Assembly: GCA_902802305.1 (NCBI GenBank)
Contig: CADCLG010000032.1
Span: 1 to 49,475, forward strand
Source: an uncultured Spirochaetaceae bacterium
GTDB lineage: Bacteria > Spirochaetota > Spirochaetia > Treponematales > Treponemataceae
Direction: 5' to 3'
DNA length: 49,475 nucleotides
Below the pieces are notes generated by a model. The model saw only the letters and a program-made list of their open reading frames with translations, did not search any database and was not told the DNA's origin. A program made the position numbers and the translations under genes. This document shows positions 27,695 to 37,335 of the stretch, piece after piece. Positions within the stretch are counted from its first letter, which is position 1. Each line of letters starts with the position of its first letter.

Positions 27695-28900
27695 TCAAAA
27701 ATCTTCAAGACCGATAATTTCAGAATCAGTCTTAACTTCTGTATTTTTTATATCATTCTCTTCTTTTTTGTCAATATTATCTGTTTTTTCAGCCTCTCCT
27801 GTATGTTCAGAAGAAGCTGAAGCTGTATCCGATGCAGCTTCTTTATTTTCTTCTGCTGCTTCCTTTTCGTCCTGACTGGTCATCTTAATAGCTTCATAAA
27901 CTTCTTTTTCGCGTTCCGGCAGCATGTTGTAAACAAAGCTTAAAACCTCATTTCTCATACTTGGTTCTATACTGGTACATTCAAAATGCAGCAGGGATTC
28001 ATTCAGCTGGGCATTATATTCTACTGTCCTTACAACCCCAACCATTATAATCAGAATACTCTGGATATTAAACTGTAATTTAAGCATGATGTTCTGCTGT
28101 CCTTTTCCAGCTATATGAATCAAGGCGCCTGATTCAGAAATATCCTCAAGAATACATTTGTAACCAGTCTGAGTTTCAACAGAAGATGTATTTGTATGTT
28201 CATGGGTAAGAACATAAAGATTTGCCGGAATATTGCATTTTGCCCTTACAGCCTTGCGGTTCTGTGTTCTGACCAGATTATTTGAATGTTTTATAGAAAT
28301 TGAAGGCTGACCAATAAATAAACCATGATTTATTACCGTTGTATCAAATACATATCTGGCATCATTTGCCCGCCATAAATAAACGCTGATAAGCTTACCC
28401 ATCCAGTTTTCAGCTGGAATAGGAATCATCTCTTTTTTTCGTGGAACAGATATAATAATTTCCTTACCGTTATTAAGAATTGTCGAAGTAAAAACTCCCT
28501 GTCCCGGAAGAATTATTCTTAATTTCTGTCCTTTATCCAGATAAAGAGTTGAATCCAATCCTTTTTTACTGTCAGTTTCATTTTGAAGCTTAGTGCGGTA
28601 ATCAAAAAGCTTTGAAATCAGTTTTTGCGTTTTTTCTTCATTTTCTTTATTGTTCTGGGCAGCATCTGAAGTAATATGAGCCATACATTTGGTAAGAGAC
28701 TGCATGGACCAGAATAAGGATGTAGGCTGTTCGAGCTCACAAATCTGTGAAACGTTCCACAAAAGTTTTAAATCTGAAAAAGTAAACTTTGAATCTAATC
28801 CAGTTATAAAAAACTCTATCTTTTTGCTGAATACCGTATATAATGCACCAAGTGACAAAAGAAGAATTAAAATAACTATAATCGCAACAAGAAAGTACAC
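27695..28900 (-). CDS. Membrane-anchored PilZ-domain protein (c-di-GMP receptor)
   Basis: An N-terminal membrane segment (about residues 3-25), a coiled region, then a YcgR-like N-domain (VLTGQGVF-type beta barrel) and a PilZ domain. RKAVR at about residue 213 is the RxxxR c-di-GMP motif, and DISESG at about 250 is the DxSxxG motif, so ligand binding is likely. A Ser/Glu/Ala-rich acidic tail ends the protein. I chose GTG 28900 because GAGG (28906-28909) lies 5 nt upstream. An ATG at 28948 would run into the divergent CPBP gene. It heads the long operon through RluA and may link c-di-GMP to motility or cell-envelope control. Confidence 0.85.
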   Translation of the reverse strand: MYFLVAIIVILILLLSLGALYTVFSKKIEFFITGLDSKFTFSDLKLLWNVSQICELEQPTSLFWSMQSLTKCMAHITSDAAQNNKENEEKTQKLISKLFDYRTKLQNETDSKKGLDSTLYLDKGQKLRIILPGQGVFTSTILNNGKEIIISVPRKKEMIPIPAENWMGKLISVYLWRANDARYVFDTTVINHGLFIGQPSISIKHSNNLVRTQNRKAVRAKCNIPANLYVLTHEHTNTSSVETQTGYKCILEDISESGALIHIAGKGQQNIMLKLQFNIQSILIIMVGVVRTVEYNAQLNESLLHFECTSIEPSMRNEVLSFVYNMLPEREKEVYEAIKMTSQDEKEAAEENKEAASDTASASSEHTGEAEKTDNIDKKEENDIKNTEVKTDSEIIGLEDF

Positions 28901-28918
28901 AAAAACCTCTTTTTCTAT

Positions 28919-28924
28919 TATAAT
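28919..28924 (+). promoter_or_regulatory. Possible -10 element very close to the CPBP gene start
   Basis: A perfect TATAAT at 28919-28924 lies 12 nt before the ATG at 28937. No good -35 is visible at 16-18 nt. If real, the mRNA would have a leader of about 5-7 nt, in line with the absence of a Shine-Dalgarno sequence. The 36-bp gap also serves the divergent PilZ operon. Confidence 0.3.
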
Positions 28925-28936
28925 AGCATAAATTAC

Positions 28937-29593
28937 ATGAAAAAACATTCTTTTATTGTAGAAATTACAATTTTTTTGCTTATTTTTCTTTTTTTTGCAC
29001 TGCCGCCCCTCTTTTATCCTCTGAATAATGAGCTTTCTCTCTTTTTTTCATGGACTTTTCCCTGGCAGAATATGATTTTATGCCTTTTTGCAGGCTTTAT
29101 TTATTTTTACTACAATGAAGCTTCCTTTTCTTTTTCAAAATTGCTCCCACTTCCTTTTACTCTGGGACTTCTCTTTTTTTTCTCTCTTATTTTTAAAGCT
29201 TTTGAGTTTATTTTTCTGAAAAATGAAAGCGGCTTAAATGTTGATTTACCTCAAAACTTTACAGCCTGGCTTTTTTGTATTCTGGGATTTATTTTCTCTG
29301 CCTTTTATGAAGAAGTTTTGTACCGTTTTTATCTTTGTGAAAGTATAATTAAGTTTATTGAAACAAAGGCTTCTGAAAAAACTCTTAATTTTAAACGCAA
29401 TATCGGTCTTTTTTTTGAAATTGTCATTGCCCTGCTTTTTGCTTTTTCCCATTTGTATTTAGGATGGCTTTCTGTAGTGAATGCCTTTGCCGCTCATATA
29501 ATTCTTAGAATTACTTATAAAAAATCAGGAGCAATATGGGCAGGTTTTATAGCCCATTTTATTTATAACATTATTTCCTTGATTTTATTGTAG
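28937..29593 (+). CDS. CPBP-family intramembrane glutamic endopeptidase
   Basis: Polytopic membrane protein (218 residues, about six membrane segments). The family catalytic motif EEVLYR is at residues 125-130, with a conserved histidine in FAFSHLYLG (about 171) and a third in FIAHFIYN (about 207): the EExxxR...H...H pattern of CPBP (formerly CAAX/Abi) proteases. The substrate is unknown. There is no clear Shine-Dalgarno site. Its 3' end overlaps the convergent DUF4340 gene by 31 nt. Confidence 0.88.
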   Translation: MKKHSFIVEITIFLLIFLFFALPPLFYPLNNELSLFFSWTFPWQNMILCLFAGFIYFYYNEASFSFSKLLPLPFTLGLLFFFSLIFKAFEFIFLKNESGLNVDLPQNFTAWLFCILGFIFSAFYEEVLYRFYLCESIIKFIETKASEKTLNFKRNIGLFFEIVIALLFAFSHLYLGWLSVVNAFAAHIILRITYKKSGAIWAGFIAHFIYNIISLILL

Positions 29594-30546
29594 GTCCATA
29601 AACTGATTTGAGAATTGCAGGTAAAAATCTGATTGCTTGCATTCAAATAGTATTGAGCTTGAACCTGATATTGTCCTGTATTTTCAGAAGAACTGTTTTC
29701 ATCAGGTGATATAATAATTTTTATACTGTTTTTATTTCCAAGTTCAAGTGAGAGAATCATTTCTGCCTGATTTTTTTCAAAATCTGAATCTGTGCCAGTT
29801 CCTGTATTTCCATTTTTATTCAGCTCCTTAAAACCGCCGTGCCTTAAATCAAGAAGCTTAGAGCAATTTGTTTTCCAGTTTTCAGATTGTGAATCCTTTA
29901 TAATTTCCCGGTTATCATAATTAATTTTGATTTTCATAATCATATCACTGTCAATTTTTCCTGGAATAATATGAGAAATCATATATGGTTCACACCAGAT
30001 TTGTTTTGAAAGTGTAAGATATGGTTCAAGAGAATTATCAACTTCATATATAGCTGTAGATTTTGAAGTCATTAGATATCTGGAAGTTTGAGAAAAATCA
30101 TTTTTGCCAAAAATTAAATCCATAAAATCACTTTCATTGTAAAAATATCTGATGGTAAAGCTGTCTTTTTTATCAAATCCATAAGATTCAATAATTGTTT
30201 CCTGAGCTTTTGATGTATGCACCTTTGATTTTATTTCCTGGATTTTATATAAAGTTCTGATTTTTGTAAGATTTTTAAGAAAATTATTTACACGTTCCGA
30301 ATCAGCCGGAAAATCCCCTGCAAACCAGATTCCATCCTTTTTTGTAAGTTCCAGTAAACCTTGAACATTAGAAAGCTGAAACTTATAAATTGAATCCTGA
30401 TATTTAGAATTAATTAGCGCCGTGTTTACAGCTTTTCGCTTATCAGTCTTTTTCACAAAAGAAAGCAGGTATAAAAGTGCAAGAATTAAGACAAGTGCGT
30501 ATAAAAATATGAGATTTTTATCTTGCTTTATATTTATTTTTTTCAT
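29563..30546 (-). CDS. DUF4340-domain membrane protein (partner of a Gld-like ABC system)
   Basis: An N-terminal membrane segment (about residues 12-32) is followed by an exported domain with the repetitive DUF4340 pattern: LELTKKDGIWFAGDFPADSERV followed by SYGFDKKD and FGKND. DUF4340 proteins usually lie next to gliding-motility-type ABC permeases, as here. I set the start at 30546 (MKKINI) because AGGA lies 6 nt upstream and the stop of the preceding gene is 1 nt away. The 30582 start would overlap that gene by 35 nt. Likely periplasmic and membrane-anchored. Function unproven. Confidence 0.8.
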   Translation of the reverse strand: MKKINIKQDKNLIFLYALVLILALLYLLSFVKKTDKRKAVNTALINSKYQDSIYKFQLSNVQGLLELTKKDGIWFAGDFPADSERVNNFLKNLTKIRTLYKIQEIKSKVHTSKAQETIIESYGFDKKDSFTIRYFYNESDFMDLIFGKNDFSQTSRYLMTSKSTAIYEVDNSLEPYLTLSKQIWCEPYMISHIIPGKIDSDMIMKIKINYDNREIIKDSQSENWKTNCSKLLDLRHGGFKELNKNGNTGTGTDSDFEKNQAEMILSLELGNKNSIKIIISPDENSSSENTGQYQVQAQYYLNASNQIFTCNSQISLWTYNKIKEIML

Positions 30547-30547
30547 T

Positions 30548-32896
30548 TTAATTCCTGCTCCTAACTTCACTTTCATTTTCACTTTCGCTTTCGTCTTCAG
30601 TCAGCAAAAGTTCATCAATTTTTTTAGCAGTTTTGATTTTATTTAAAATAAAGATTCCGATTCCACAAAGCAGAATTATAATCGGAATTAAAGCGAATAA
30701 AATCAGATAAGAAATAAAGGTATATTTATAAAAAATCTGCTGGTCATTTATTTTATAAAGTGAAGCATCATTTTTATTTTTTCCCTGTAACTGGGCAAGT
30801 TCACTTTCACCATTTAATTGCAAAAGTGAATTAGTCAAAAAATCAAAATTACGATAATCTCCGTAGTTTCCACCGTTATAGCCAATCATAAGACTGTTTA
30901 CAAAATATGGATCTGATACAACAATTATATTTGAATCTTTGCAGGTAATTGCATTAAATAATCCGTTTAATGGGCCTGTAATTTTTGCGCCAAGGATTTT
31001 GGTTTCCTTAATCTTATCTGAATTATCCATCTGTTCAAACATAAAAGGATTAGTTTCAATCATTCTTTCCGGCGTATTTTTATCAGTTGGAATTGAATAT
31101 GCATAAGGACTGGAAACAAGATAAGCTTGAGCATTTTGTGAAAGTTTAAGTGAAACTGGCCAGAATAAAGTCATTCCGCCCTTACAGTTTTCCTGAGGAA
31201 GAAGATTTATCCAGAAAGGATAATTTAATACCTGGGTATAGGTGCTGGCTTGTGTAAATGAATTATCATCCTGATTCTGGCTGTACAAAGTAATTTTTGA
31301 ACAGGAAATGTCTGCTGCAATTTCTGGCAGAAAGGTCACTCCCCAGTTTTCAAGTACTTCTACGAGATTTGTATATTTATTTTGTGTTAGTGACCAGTCT
31401 CCTTCAATATCAACTGAATAAGGGCTGATTGCGAAAAAGGCGTTTCCTTTTTGTGAAAGAATGTAATTTTCTATGGCAATTGCATTTTCAATATTTATTT
31501 TGCTGTCACCAAAAACTACAAGTGGTCCTGTACACAAATCCAGCGTAGATGTAAAAGATGGATCATCAATATACAACAGGTTACAGACAAATCCCTGAGA
31601 ATTAAGCCAGGGAACAAGGTAATCATAATCCTGGTAAAAAGACATTCCATTACCAAGAATTAAATTAACAATGCGCTCTTTTCCTGTCAAAAGATGCAAA
31701 ATCCTTCCGTCTAAATCATATTCCAGGCTTTGTGCAGACATAGTAAAGGGAATAGTTTCAATGTTTCCCTGATACTCAAGCACTACAGCAGAATAAACAT
31801 TCGTATATTCTGTTGAATTGCTGTTTATATTCTGCAGCTGCTGGCTGGTAATGCCGTAGTTTTCAAGAACTGATTTTAAGTTTTCGTCATTATCTGGGTT
31901 TTTGATGAGATATGAAATGCTCTTATTTTTTGAAGAATATTCATTCAGAAAATCTGCTACATCCCTAATTTGTGGATACAATCTTGAAAGACTTTGGGAA
32001 CGATAATAAGTGATTTTTAGCGGAGCTTGAAGTTTTGCTAACAGCTGAGAACTATAATCAGAAATCGAAAAAATCTTGTCTTTTGAAAAATCAATTTTTG
32101 TATACCAGCGTGACGAGTTTAAAAGCAGTAGAATCAAAATTAAAAAATATTGTCTTATTTTTTGCTTTTCTATTTTTTGATATTTTTTCCCGGCTTTAAT
32201 TTCCATTACATAGGCTGTAAGTAAAAGAAAAAGCAAGGAAGTCAAAATAAAAAATGAAAAATCTCTTGTATCAAGAATACCTTTAGCCGCTGAATCAAAA
32301 TGCCAGGCAAAGCTGATTATTTTGAAAAAAGAGCTTAAAAGCTTTTCAGAAGGAATATATACGGTAAATAAGTGTGAAGTATGAAAAATTGAAAGCAAAA
32401 TTGCAGAAATAATTGTTGAAATTATTTTGGAAGAAATGATTTCATTTATGAAAATACAAAGCGAAATCGTACTTTCCCCATAAAAAAGAAGGCATAAAAG
32501 GCTTATAAAAATCTTGCCAAAATCAATCTGCCCGAATAAGTTTACTATCAGACATGAAGGAATTAAAAGAAGAAGTAATACTGTATATAAAATCATTACT
32601 TCAAGAAAATGAGCAAGGATTTTCTGGGATTTTTTTAATGGTATAAAGGCATCGTAAATTGATTCATTTTTTTTATAGCAGAGTGCCGGAATTACAATGA
32701 TGCAGATATAGGGAATTACTGAAAAAAATAAGATTAAATCGGCACTTCCCTTTCCTGAAAAAAACTGCTGACGAATAAAATAATTTATATTAACGAATAA
32801 GGTAAAAATCAGCGCAATCAAATAAAAAAGCGGATGAGAAAAGGAAAATAAAAGCTGTTTTTTTAAGTAGATTCCTAATTCGGATTTTTTCTTCAT
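30548..32896 (-). CDS. GldF/GldG-like ABC transporter permease with fused auxiliary domain
   Basis: A 782-residue protein that fuses two parts. Residues 1 to about 235 form an ABC-2-type permease with about six membrane segments, like GldF. A further membrane segment (about 250-270) leads to a large extracytoplasmic region like GldG/ABC_transp_aux, containing DFSKDKIFSISDYSSQLLAKL, the IKN-rich region and PLVVFGDSKIN. A final membrane segment (about 730-755) ends the protein. In Bacteroidetes these are separate gliding genes. I chose ATG 32896 because AAAGGTG lies 9 nt upstream; the GTG at 32908 overlaps it. The gene lies 1 nt after the ATPase gene. Confidence 0.85.
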   Translation of the reverse strand: MKKKSELGIYLKKQLLFSFSHPLFYLIALIFTLFVNINYFIRQQFFSGKGSADLILFFSVIPYICIIVIPALCYKKNESIYDAFIPLKKSQKILAHFLEVMILYTVLLLLLIPSCLIVNLFGQIDFGKIFISLLCLLFYGESTISLCIFINEIISSKIISTIISAILLSIFHTSHLFTVYIPSEKLLSSFFKIISFAWHFDSAAKGILDTRDFSFFILTSLLFLLLTAYVMEIKAGKKYQKIEKQKIRQYFLILILLLLNSSRWYTKIDFSKDKIFSISDYSSQLLAKLQAPLKITYYRSQSLSRLYPQIRDVADFLNEYSSKNKSISYLIKNPDNDENLKSVLENYGITSQQLQNINSNSTEYTNVYSAVVLEYQGNIETIPFTMSAQSLEYDLDGRILHLLTGKERIVNLILGNGMSFYQDYDYLVPWLNSQGFVCNLLYIDDPSFTSTLDLCTGPLVVFGDSKINIENAIAIENYILSQKGNAFFAISPYSVDIEGDWSLTQNKYTNLVEVLENWGVTFLPEIAADISCSKITLYSQNQDDNSFTQASTYTQVLNYPFWINLLPQENCKGGMTLFWPVSLKLSQNAQAYLVSSPYAYSIPTDKNTPERMIETNPFMFEQMDNSDKIKETKILGAKITGPLNGLFNAITCKDSNIIVVSDPYFVNSLMIGYNGGNYGDYRNFDFLTNSLLQLNGESELAQLQGKNKNDASLYKINDQQIFYKYTFISYLILFALIPIIILLCGIGIFILNKIKTAKKIDELLLTEDESESENESEVRSRN

Positions 32897-32897
32897 C

Positions 32898-33650
32898 TTA
32901 TAATTCACCTTTTGTTAATTTAAAAAAAGCTTCTTCGAGTGTAGAAAGACCAGTTTTTTCTTTTATCTGATTTTCGCTACCGTTAATTAAAAGCTTTCCT
33001 TCAGAAAGAATATAAATATCTGAACACAATTGTGAAACTTCCTGAAGAATATGTGTAGAAATTAAAACTGCCTTTGACTGGGACATTTTTTTTATAAGAT
33101 TACGCATCTGAATGATTTGTGCCGGATCTAGTCCCGAAATCGGTTCATCAAAAATAAGGTTTGGAGGGTTATGAATTATTGCCTGGGCAAAAGAAAGTCT
33201 CTGTTTATAGCCTTTTGATAGAGTTTTGATTTTTTTAGAAAGTACTTTCTGCAGTGAACATTCTTCAACAGTATTTTTGATGGCGGATTTTATTTTTTCG
33301 CCTTCAAAACCATGAAGAGCGGCTGCATACTCAAGAAAATTATAGACTGTCATTTCAGATGGAAGAACTGATTGTTCTGGAAGATAGCCTATAAGATTTG
33401 CAGCTTCTTGCGGTGATTGACTTATATCAATTTTATTTCCTTTTTCATCAGTAACAAAAAGCTTGCCCTCTGAAGGATAATGCTGGCCACAAATTGCCTT
33501 GATTATTGTTGATTTTCCAGAGCCGTTTGGTCCCAAAAGTCCTGTGATTTTTCCTTCCGGTATTTTCATTGAAATGCCTTTTACAGAAAAAGTTACTTTC
33601 TTACGGGGAAAATCATAATAATCTTTTGAAAAATCAACCAGTTCAATCAT
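32898..33650 (-). CDS. ABC transporter ATP-binding protein (GldA-like)
   Basis: A 250-residue ATPase with Walker A GPNGSGKST at 40-48, a Q-loop region (GYLPEQS), the ABC signature LSKGYKQRL at 144-152, Walker B LIFDEP at 165-170 and the H-loop in VLISTHIL. It is of the ABC-2/Gld subtype and is the energy partner of the following permease. It is the first gene of the three-gene set (33650-29563). The substrate is unknown. Confidence 0.95.
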   Translation of the reverse strand: MIELVDFSKDYYDFPRKKVTFSVKGISMKIPEGKITGLLGPNGSGKSTIIKAICGQHYPSEGKLFVTDEKGNKIDISQSPQEAANLIGYLPEQSVLPSEMTVYNFLEYAAALHGFEGEKIKSAIKNTVEECSLQKVLSKKIKTLSKGYKQRLSFAQAIIHNPPNLIFDEPISGLDPAQIIQMRNLIKKMSQSKAVLISTHILQEVSQLCSDIYILSEGKLLINGSENQIKEKTGLSTLEEAFFKLTKGEL

Positions 33651-33691
33651 CTTTCGTTTTTATAAACCAATGTTTTATCAGCTAATGCTTA

Positions 33692-34618
33692 TCAGTCAAT
33701 ATAAGGAATGTCAATCTGCATTCTATCTCTTGAAAGCTCTGCCTGTGGCCATACTGCCTGGGCTTCTTCTAGTAAAACACTTAATTCCCTGTCTGTGTAA
33801 CGCGGACTATAGTGAATCATGCACATTCTTCTTACGTTGGCATCTCTTGCAATTATTGCTGCCTGTTCTGCAGTCATGTGCTTTTTTTCTTTTGCCTGAT
33901 CTATTAAATCTTTTTCGAACATCCCTTCGCAAATCAATAAATCAGAACCGCGAACTTCGTTTGCAATTGATGGTTTGTAGAGAGTGTCGGTTACAAAACT
34001 GAACTTTCTTCCACTTCTTTTGCTGCCCAAAACCTGCTCTGGCTTTACTACCGAACCATCTGCAAGGGTAACTTCAAAGCCTGACTGCAACTGTGACCAC
34101 ATAGGTCCACAAGGAACCTTCAATTCCATTGCTTTTTCTGGGAAAAACTCGCCTGGTCTGTCTAATTCTTCCAGAGTATAACCTACGCAGGTTTTTGTAT
34201 GTTCAAGAGGAAAGGCTCTTATATAAAAATCTTTTCCTGAATGAACTACACAGGGAGCCGTAATTTCTTTTATCACGATTGGATAATTTATGTACATATC
34301 AAGAACTTTACGACTGGTTTCTACGTATTCTTTGATTTTTGGAGGACCGTAGATATAAAGCGGTTCCTTACGTTCAACCTGAGAAGAAAGCATAAGAATG
34401 CCGGGAAGTCCGGTTATATGATCTGCATGTGTATGTGAAATAAAAATTGCATCTATTTTTTTCCATTTAAGATTCAGACGTCGCAAAGAAACCTGTGTTC
34501 CTTCTCCACAATCAAATAAAAATAAATCTCCGTCGCGTCTTAATAAAACGGATGTAAGGTGCCGGTAAGGAAGCGGCATCATTCCTCCGCAACCTAAAAC
34601 AAAAGCTTCCATATTCAT
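33692..34618 (-). CDS. rnz: Ribonuclease Z
   Basis: Endonuclease that processes tRNA 3' ends. Metallo-beta-lactamase fold with HTHADH at residues 62-67. It has the RNase Z features GGMMPLPYRHLTSVLLRRDG (N-terminal), DCGEGTQ (36-42) and a C-terminal HYSPRY histidine near 283, plus the KKHMTAEQAA segment. Length (308) matches the short RNase Z form. tRNA genes here lack encoded CCA (see 21177-21260), consistent with a role for this enzyme followed by CCA addition. Confidence 0.95.
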   Translation of the reverse strand: MNMEAFVLGCGGMMPLPYRHLTSVLLRRDGDLFLFDCGEGTQVSLRRLNLKWKKIDAIFISHTHADHITGLPGILMLSSQVERKEPLYIYGPPKIKEYVETSRKVLDMYINYPIVIKEITAPCVVHSGKDFYIRAFPLEHTKTCVGYTLEELDRPGEFFPEKAMELKVPCGPMWSQLQSGFEVTLADGSVVKPEQVLGSKRSGRKFSFVTDTLYKPSIANEVRGSDLLICEGMFEKDLIDQAKEKKHMTAEQAAIIARDANVRRMCMIHYSPRYTDRELSVLLEEAQAVWPQAELSRDRMQIDIPYID

Positions 34619-34707
34619 AAAAAAGATAATACAAAAAAATTAAAAAAAAATAAATGTATTTTAAAGAAACATATTCATATTCCTGAGGGAAGCTGGAGCG
34701 TAAAAAA

Positions 34708-36048
34708 TCAGGATTTTTTTAGAATCTTTTTGTAGCAAATTAAATGAGCAATATAGGTAATTGTCCACGACAGCGGATAAGAAAGGAAGATTACCAGTGG
34801 TGTGTGGAAGGCTGGAATCTGGAAAAAGGTAAAAAGCCAGATCAGACGGAAAATGCAGGCTCCGAAAATAGTTACTATTACAGGCATGAGGGAGTGTCCC
34901 ATTCCGCGGATTGAGTTAGCCATAGAATCCATAATTCCGCAGAGATAATAGGTCGTAAAAATCACTTTACATCTTAATAAGCCTGCTTCTATGACTTCAG
35001 GACTTTTTGTGTAAATGCCTAAAAGCTGATGGCCAAAAAGCAAAAATAATCCGCTCATGGTTGCCCCAAGAACAATAATTGAAAGCTGTGAAATCCAGAC
35101 AATCTTCTTTATGCGGTCTATTTTTCTTGCTCCCATGTTTTGTGAACAGAAAGTCAGAGCTCCCTGAGAAAAGCCGTTCATGGATGTATAAATAAATCCT
35201 TCAAGATTACAGGCTGCTGAATTACCGGCAATAAGAACAGAACCAAAAGAATTGACGAAGGACTGGATTATTACGTTTGAAAAAGAAAACATAATTCCCT
35301 GAAATCCAGCTGGAATGCCGACTTTTACTATTTTTGTAAAAATATGCATGTTGATTTTGAGGTTTTTTATTTCAAGAGAATATTCTTCATTTTCTTTTAA
35401 TAAAATTATAACAACCAGAATAGCAGAAATTGTCTGGGAAATTACGGTTGCCCAGGCTACTCCAGCTACATCAAGATGAAAAATAATTACGAAAATAAGA
35501 TTAAGGATTACGTTTATTATTCCTGCAAGAAAAAGTATGTATAGCGGACGCTGGGTATCACCTACTGCTCTAAGCAAGGCGCTTCCGAAATTGTAAATCA
35601 TTGTTGCAGTTATTCCGCCAAAATAGATTTTGAGATAGACGGAGGCAAGCGAAAGAACTTCGTGAGGAGCCTGCATCAATTTTAAAATAGGAACTGCAAA
35701 GGTTACCCCTATGGCGGTCATTATTATTCCGCTATAAATTGACAGAAGCATTGCGGTGTGGACAGTTTCTTTTAATTCTGATTTTCTGTTGGCACCAAAA
35801 TAATGAGCGGCTACAACGTTTGTACCGATTGAAAGTCCCTGGAAAAGATTTACAAGAAGATTGATTAGTGAACCGGTTGAACCAACAGCGGCAAGTGCAT
35901 TGTCACCGGAAAAGCGTCCTACTACGACAATATCTGCTGCATTAAAAAGCAATTGCAGGAGGCTTGAAAAAATTAAAGGTATAGAAAACTTTAAGAGCTT
36001 GGAAAGAATCGGCCCTTCAGTCATATTTATCTGTATTGATTTAACCAT
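34708..36048 (-). CDS. MATE-family efflux transporter
   Basis: About twelve membrane segments in 446 residues. It has the MATE N-terminal GPILSKLLKFSIPLIFSSLLQ and the VGRFSGDNALAAVG region. It likely exports drugs or metabolites in exchange for Na+ or H+; the substrate is unknown. An 89-bp AT-rich gap separates it from rnz, and no strong terminator is visible there. Confidence 0.93.
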   Translation of the reverse strand: MVKSIQINMTEGPILSKLLKFSIPLIFSSLLQLLFNAADIVVVGRFSGDNALAAVGSTGSLINLLVNLFQGLSIGTNVVAAHYFGANRKSELKETVHTAMLLSIYSGIIMTAIGVTFAVPILKLMQAPHEVLSLASVYLKIYFGGITATMIYNFGSALLRAVGDTQRPLYILFLAGIINVILNLIFVIIFHLDVAGVAWATVISQTISAILVVIILLKENEEYSLEIKNLKINMHIFTKIVKVGIPAGFQGIMFSFSNVIIQSFVNSFGSVLIAGNSAACNLEGFIYTSMNGFSQGALTFCSQNMGARKIDRIKKIVWISQLSIIVLGATMSGLFLLFGHQLLGIYTKSPEVIEAGLLRCKVIFTTYYLCGIMDSMANSIRGMGHSLMPVIVTIFGACIFRLIWLFTFFQIPAFHTPLVIFLSYPLSWTITYIAHLICYKKILKKS

Positions 36049-36086
36049 AATTATTATCTGCTAAAAGTTCGGCTTTTCTGCCTGAA

Positions 36087-36308
36087 TTAAAAAATATCAA
36101 TCATTTCTCTGAAAAAATGATTTTCGATTTTTGCGTCATTCCATAATTCACCAAAAGATTTATATTTTTTTTCTTCGTACAAAAGACCGAACCTGATGTA
36201 TTCGCCGTCGGAATCCTTATCATATAAAAGGCTGTAGGTTTTTCCCTTGTATTCGAACTCTTTTGTAGTTTTTGTTTGAATAAGAAAATATAAATCATCT
36301 TTGGTCAT
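36087..36308 (-). CDS. Small hypothetical protein (73 aa)
   Basis: Charged, soluble small protein rich in Tyr, Lys and Glu, with a short beta region (KTYSLLYDKDSDGEYIRFGLLYE). The coding character and position upstream of the MATE gene support a real gene, but I know no family. The 45-bp gap to the divergent MoxR gene probably holds both promoters. Confidence 0.5.
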   Translation of the reverse strand: MTKDDLYFLIQTKTTKEFEYKGKTYSLLYDKDSDGEYIRFGLLYEEKKYKSFGELWNDAKIENHFFREMIDIF

Positions 36309-36353
36309 ATCGACATTGTAGTTTAAATCAAAAAAAAAAGATAGAATAAAATT

Positions 36354-37307
36354 ATGAATAATGTAAATGAAGTTTCTGAAAAAATCTTAAATGCTGTAAA
36401 AGAAGTCTTTAAAGGAAAAGAGCAAATTATAGAGATGATTCTTGCCGGCCTTTTTGCAGGTGGACATGTTCTTCTGGAAGATGTACCTGGAACCGGTAAA
36501 ACTGTTCTTGCTAAAGCGCTGGCAAAGGCAAGTGGACTTGATTTTGCCAGAATCCAGTGTACGCCGGACTTAATGCCATCTGATGTAACCGGAAGTTCTG
36601 TTTGGCTTCCTTCTTCTCAAACTTTTGAATTTAGACCTGGTCCCGTACTTAATTCTCTGGTTCTTGTTGATGAGTTGAATCGTGCTACTCCAAGAACTCA
36701 GTCGGCTCTTCTGGAAGCTATGGCAGAAAGTCAGGTAAGTGTTGATGGAATAATTCATAAAATCGAAAAACCATTTTTTGTTATAGCAACTGAAAATCCT
36801 GTTGAATCAGAAGGAACTTTTCCTTTACCTGAGGCTCAAAAAGACCGTTTCATGCTGACACTTTCAATCGGTTATCCAAGTGAAGCAGAAGAAGCTGAAA
36901 TCATAACTTCTCAAAGGACTACAGTTCATCCTGTGGAAAATGTAGTGGCTGTAACAAGCCGAGAAGAGATTCTGCAGTGCATGGAAAAGGCTGTTCAGAC
37001 TTATGTTGATGATTCTGTCGTTCAGTATCTGATTGAACTGGTAAGGCATACAAGAAATGATGACCGCGTTCTGGCTGGTATTTCTCCTCGTGGTTCTATT
37101 GCTATTTATAAGGCTGTTCAAAGTTATGCTCTAATAAAGGGGCGTGATTATGTAACTCCAGAAGATGTCAAGCTCTTTGCCCTGCCGGTTTTCAGAAAGC
37201 GTTTGATTCTAAAAGGTGAAGCTTTGGTCAAAGGGTATTCTGCAGAAGGTATAATCCGTGAGATTATAGAAAAAGTTCCTGTTCCTGCTTTTAAGGCACA
37301 TGTGTAA
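36354..37307 (+). CDS. MoxR-type AAA+ ATPase
   Basis: 317 residues with Walker A EDVPGTGKT at 42-50 and Walker B LVDELNR at about 103-109. The MoxR sensor motif ATENPVESEGTFPLPEAQKDRFM is present. MoxR proteins act as chaperone-like ATPases that mature or activate metalloenzymes or membrane complexes. It leads a co-directional three-gene set with a DUF58 protein (28 nt later) and a membrane protein, a common bacterial arrangement. Confidence 0.94.
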   Translation: MNNVNEVSEKILNAVKEVFKGKEQIIEMILAGLFAGGHVLLEDVPGTGKTVLAKALAKASGLDFARIQCTPDLMPSDVTGSSVWLPSSQTFEFRPGPVLNSLVLVDELNRATPRTQSALLEAMAESQVSVDGIIHKIEKPFFVIATENPVESEGTFPLPEAQKDRFMLTLSIGYPSEAEEAEIITSQRTTVHPVENVVAVTSREEILQCMEKAVQTYVDDSVVQYLIELVRHTRNDDRVLAGISPRGSIAIYKAVQSYALIKGRDYVTPEDVKLFALPVFRKRLILKGEALVKGYSAEGIIREIIEKVPVPAFKAHV

Positions 37308-37335
37308 TTTGTATGTAATTTGTAAATGATAAAAA

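Noticed and set aside
34619..34707. Terminator between MATE and rnz (TCCTGA...TCAGGA)
   Set aside because: The 6-bp stem overlaps the MATE stop codon, and its T-run is on the wrong side for the minus-strand genes.
36001..36360. A second reading of 36101-36298 as a gene
   Set aside because: It is an alternative frame of the 73-residue gene, with a less protein-like composition.
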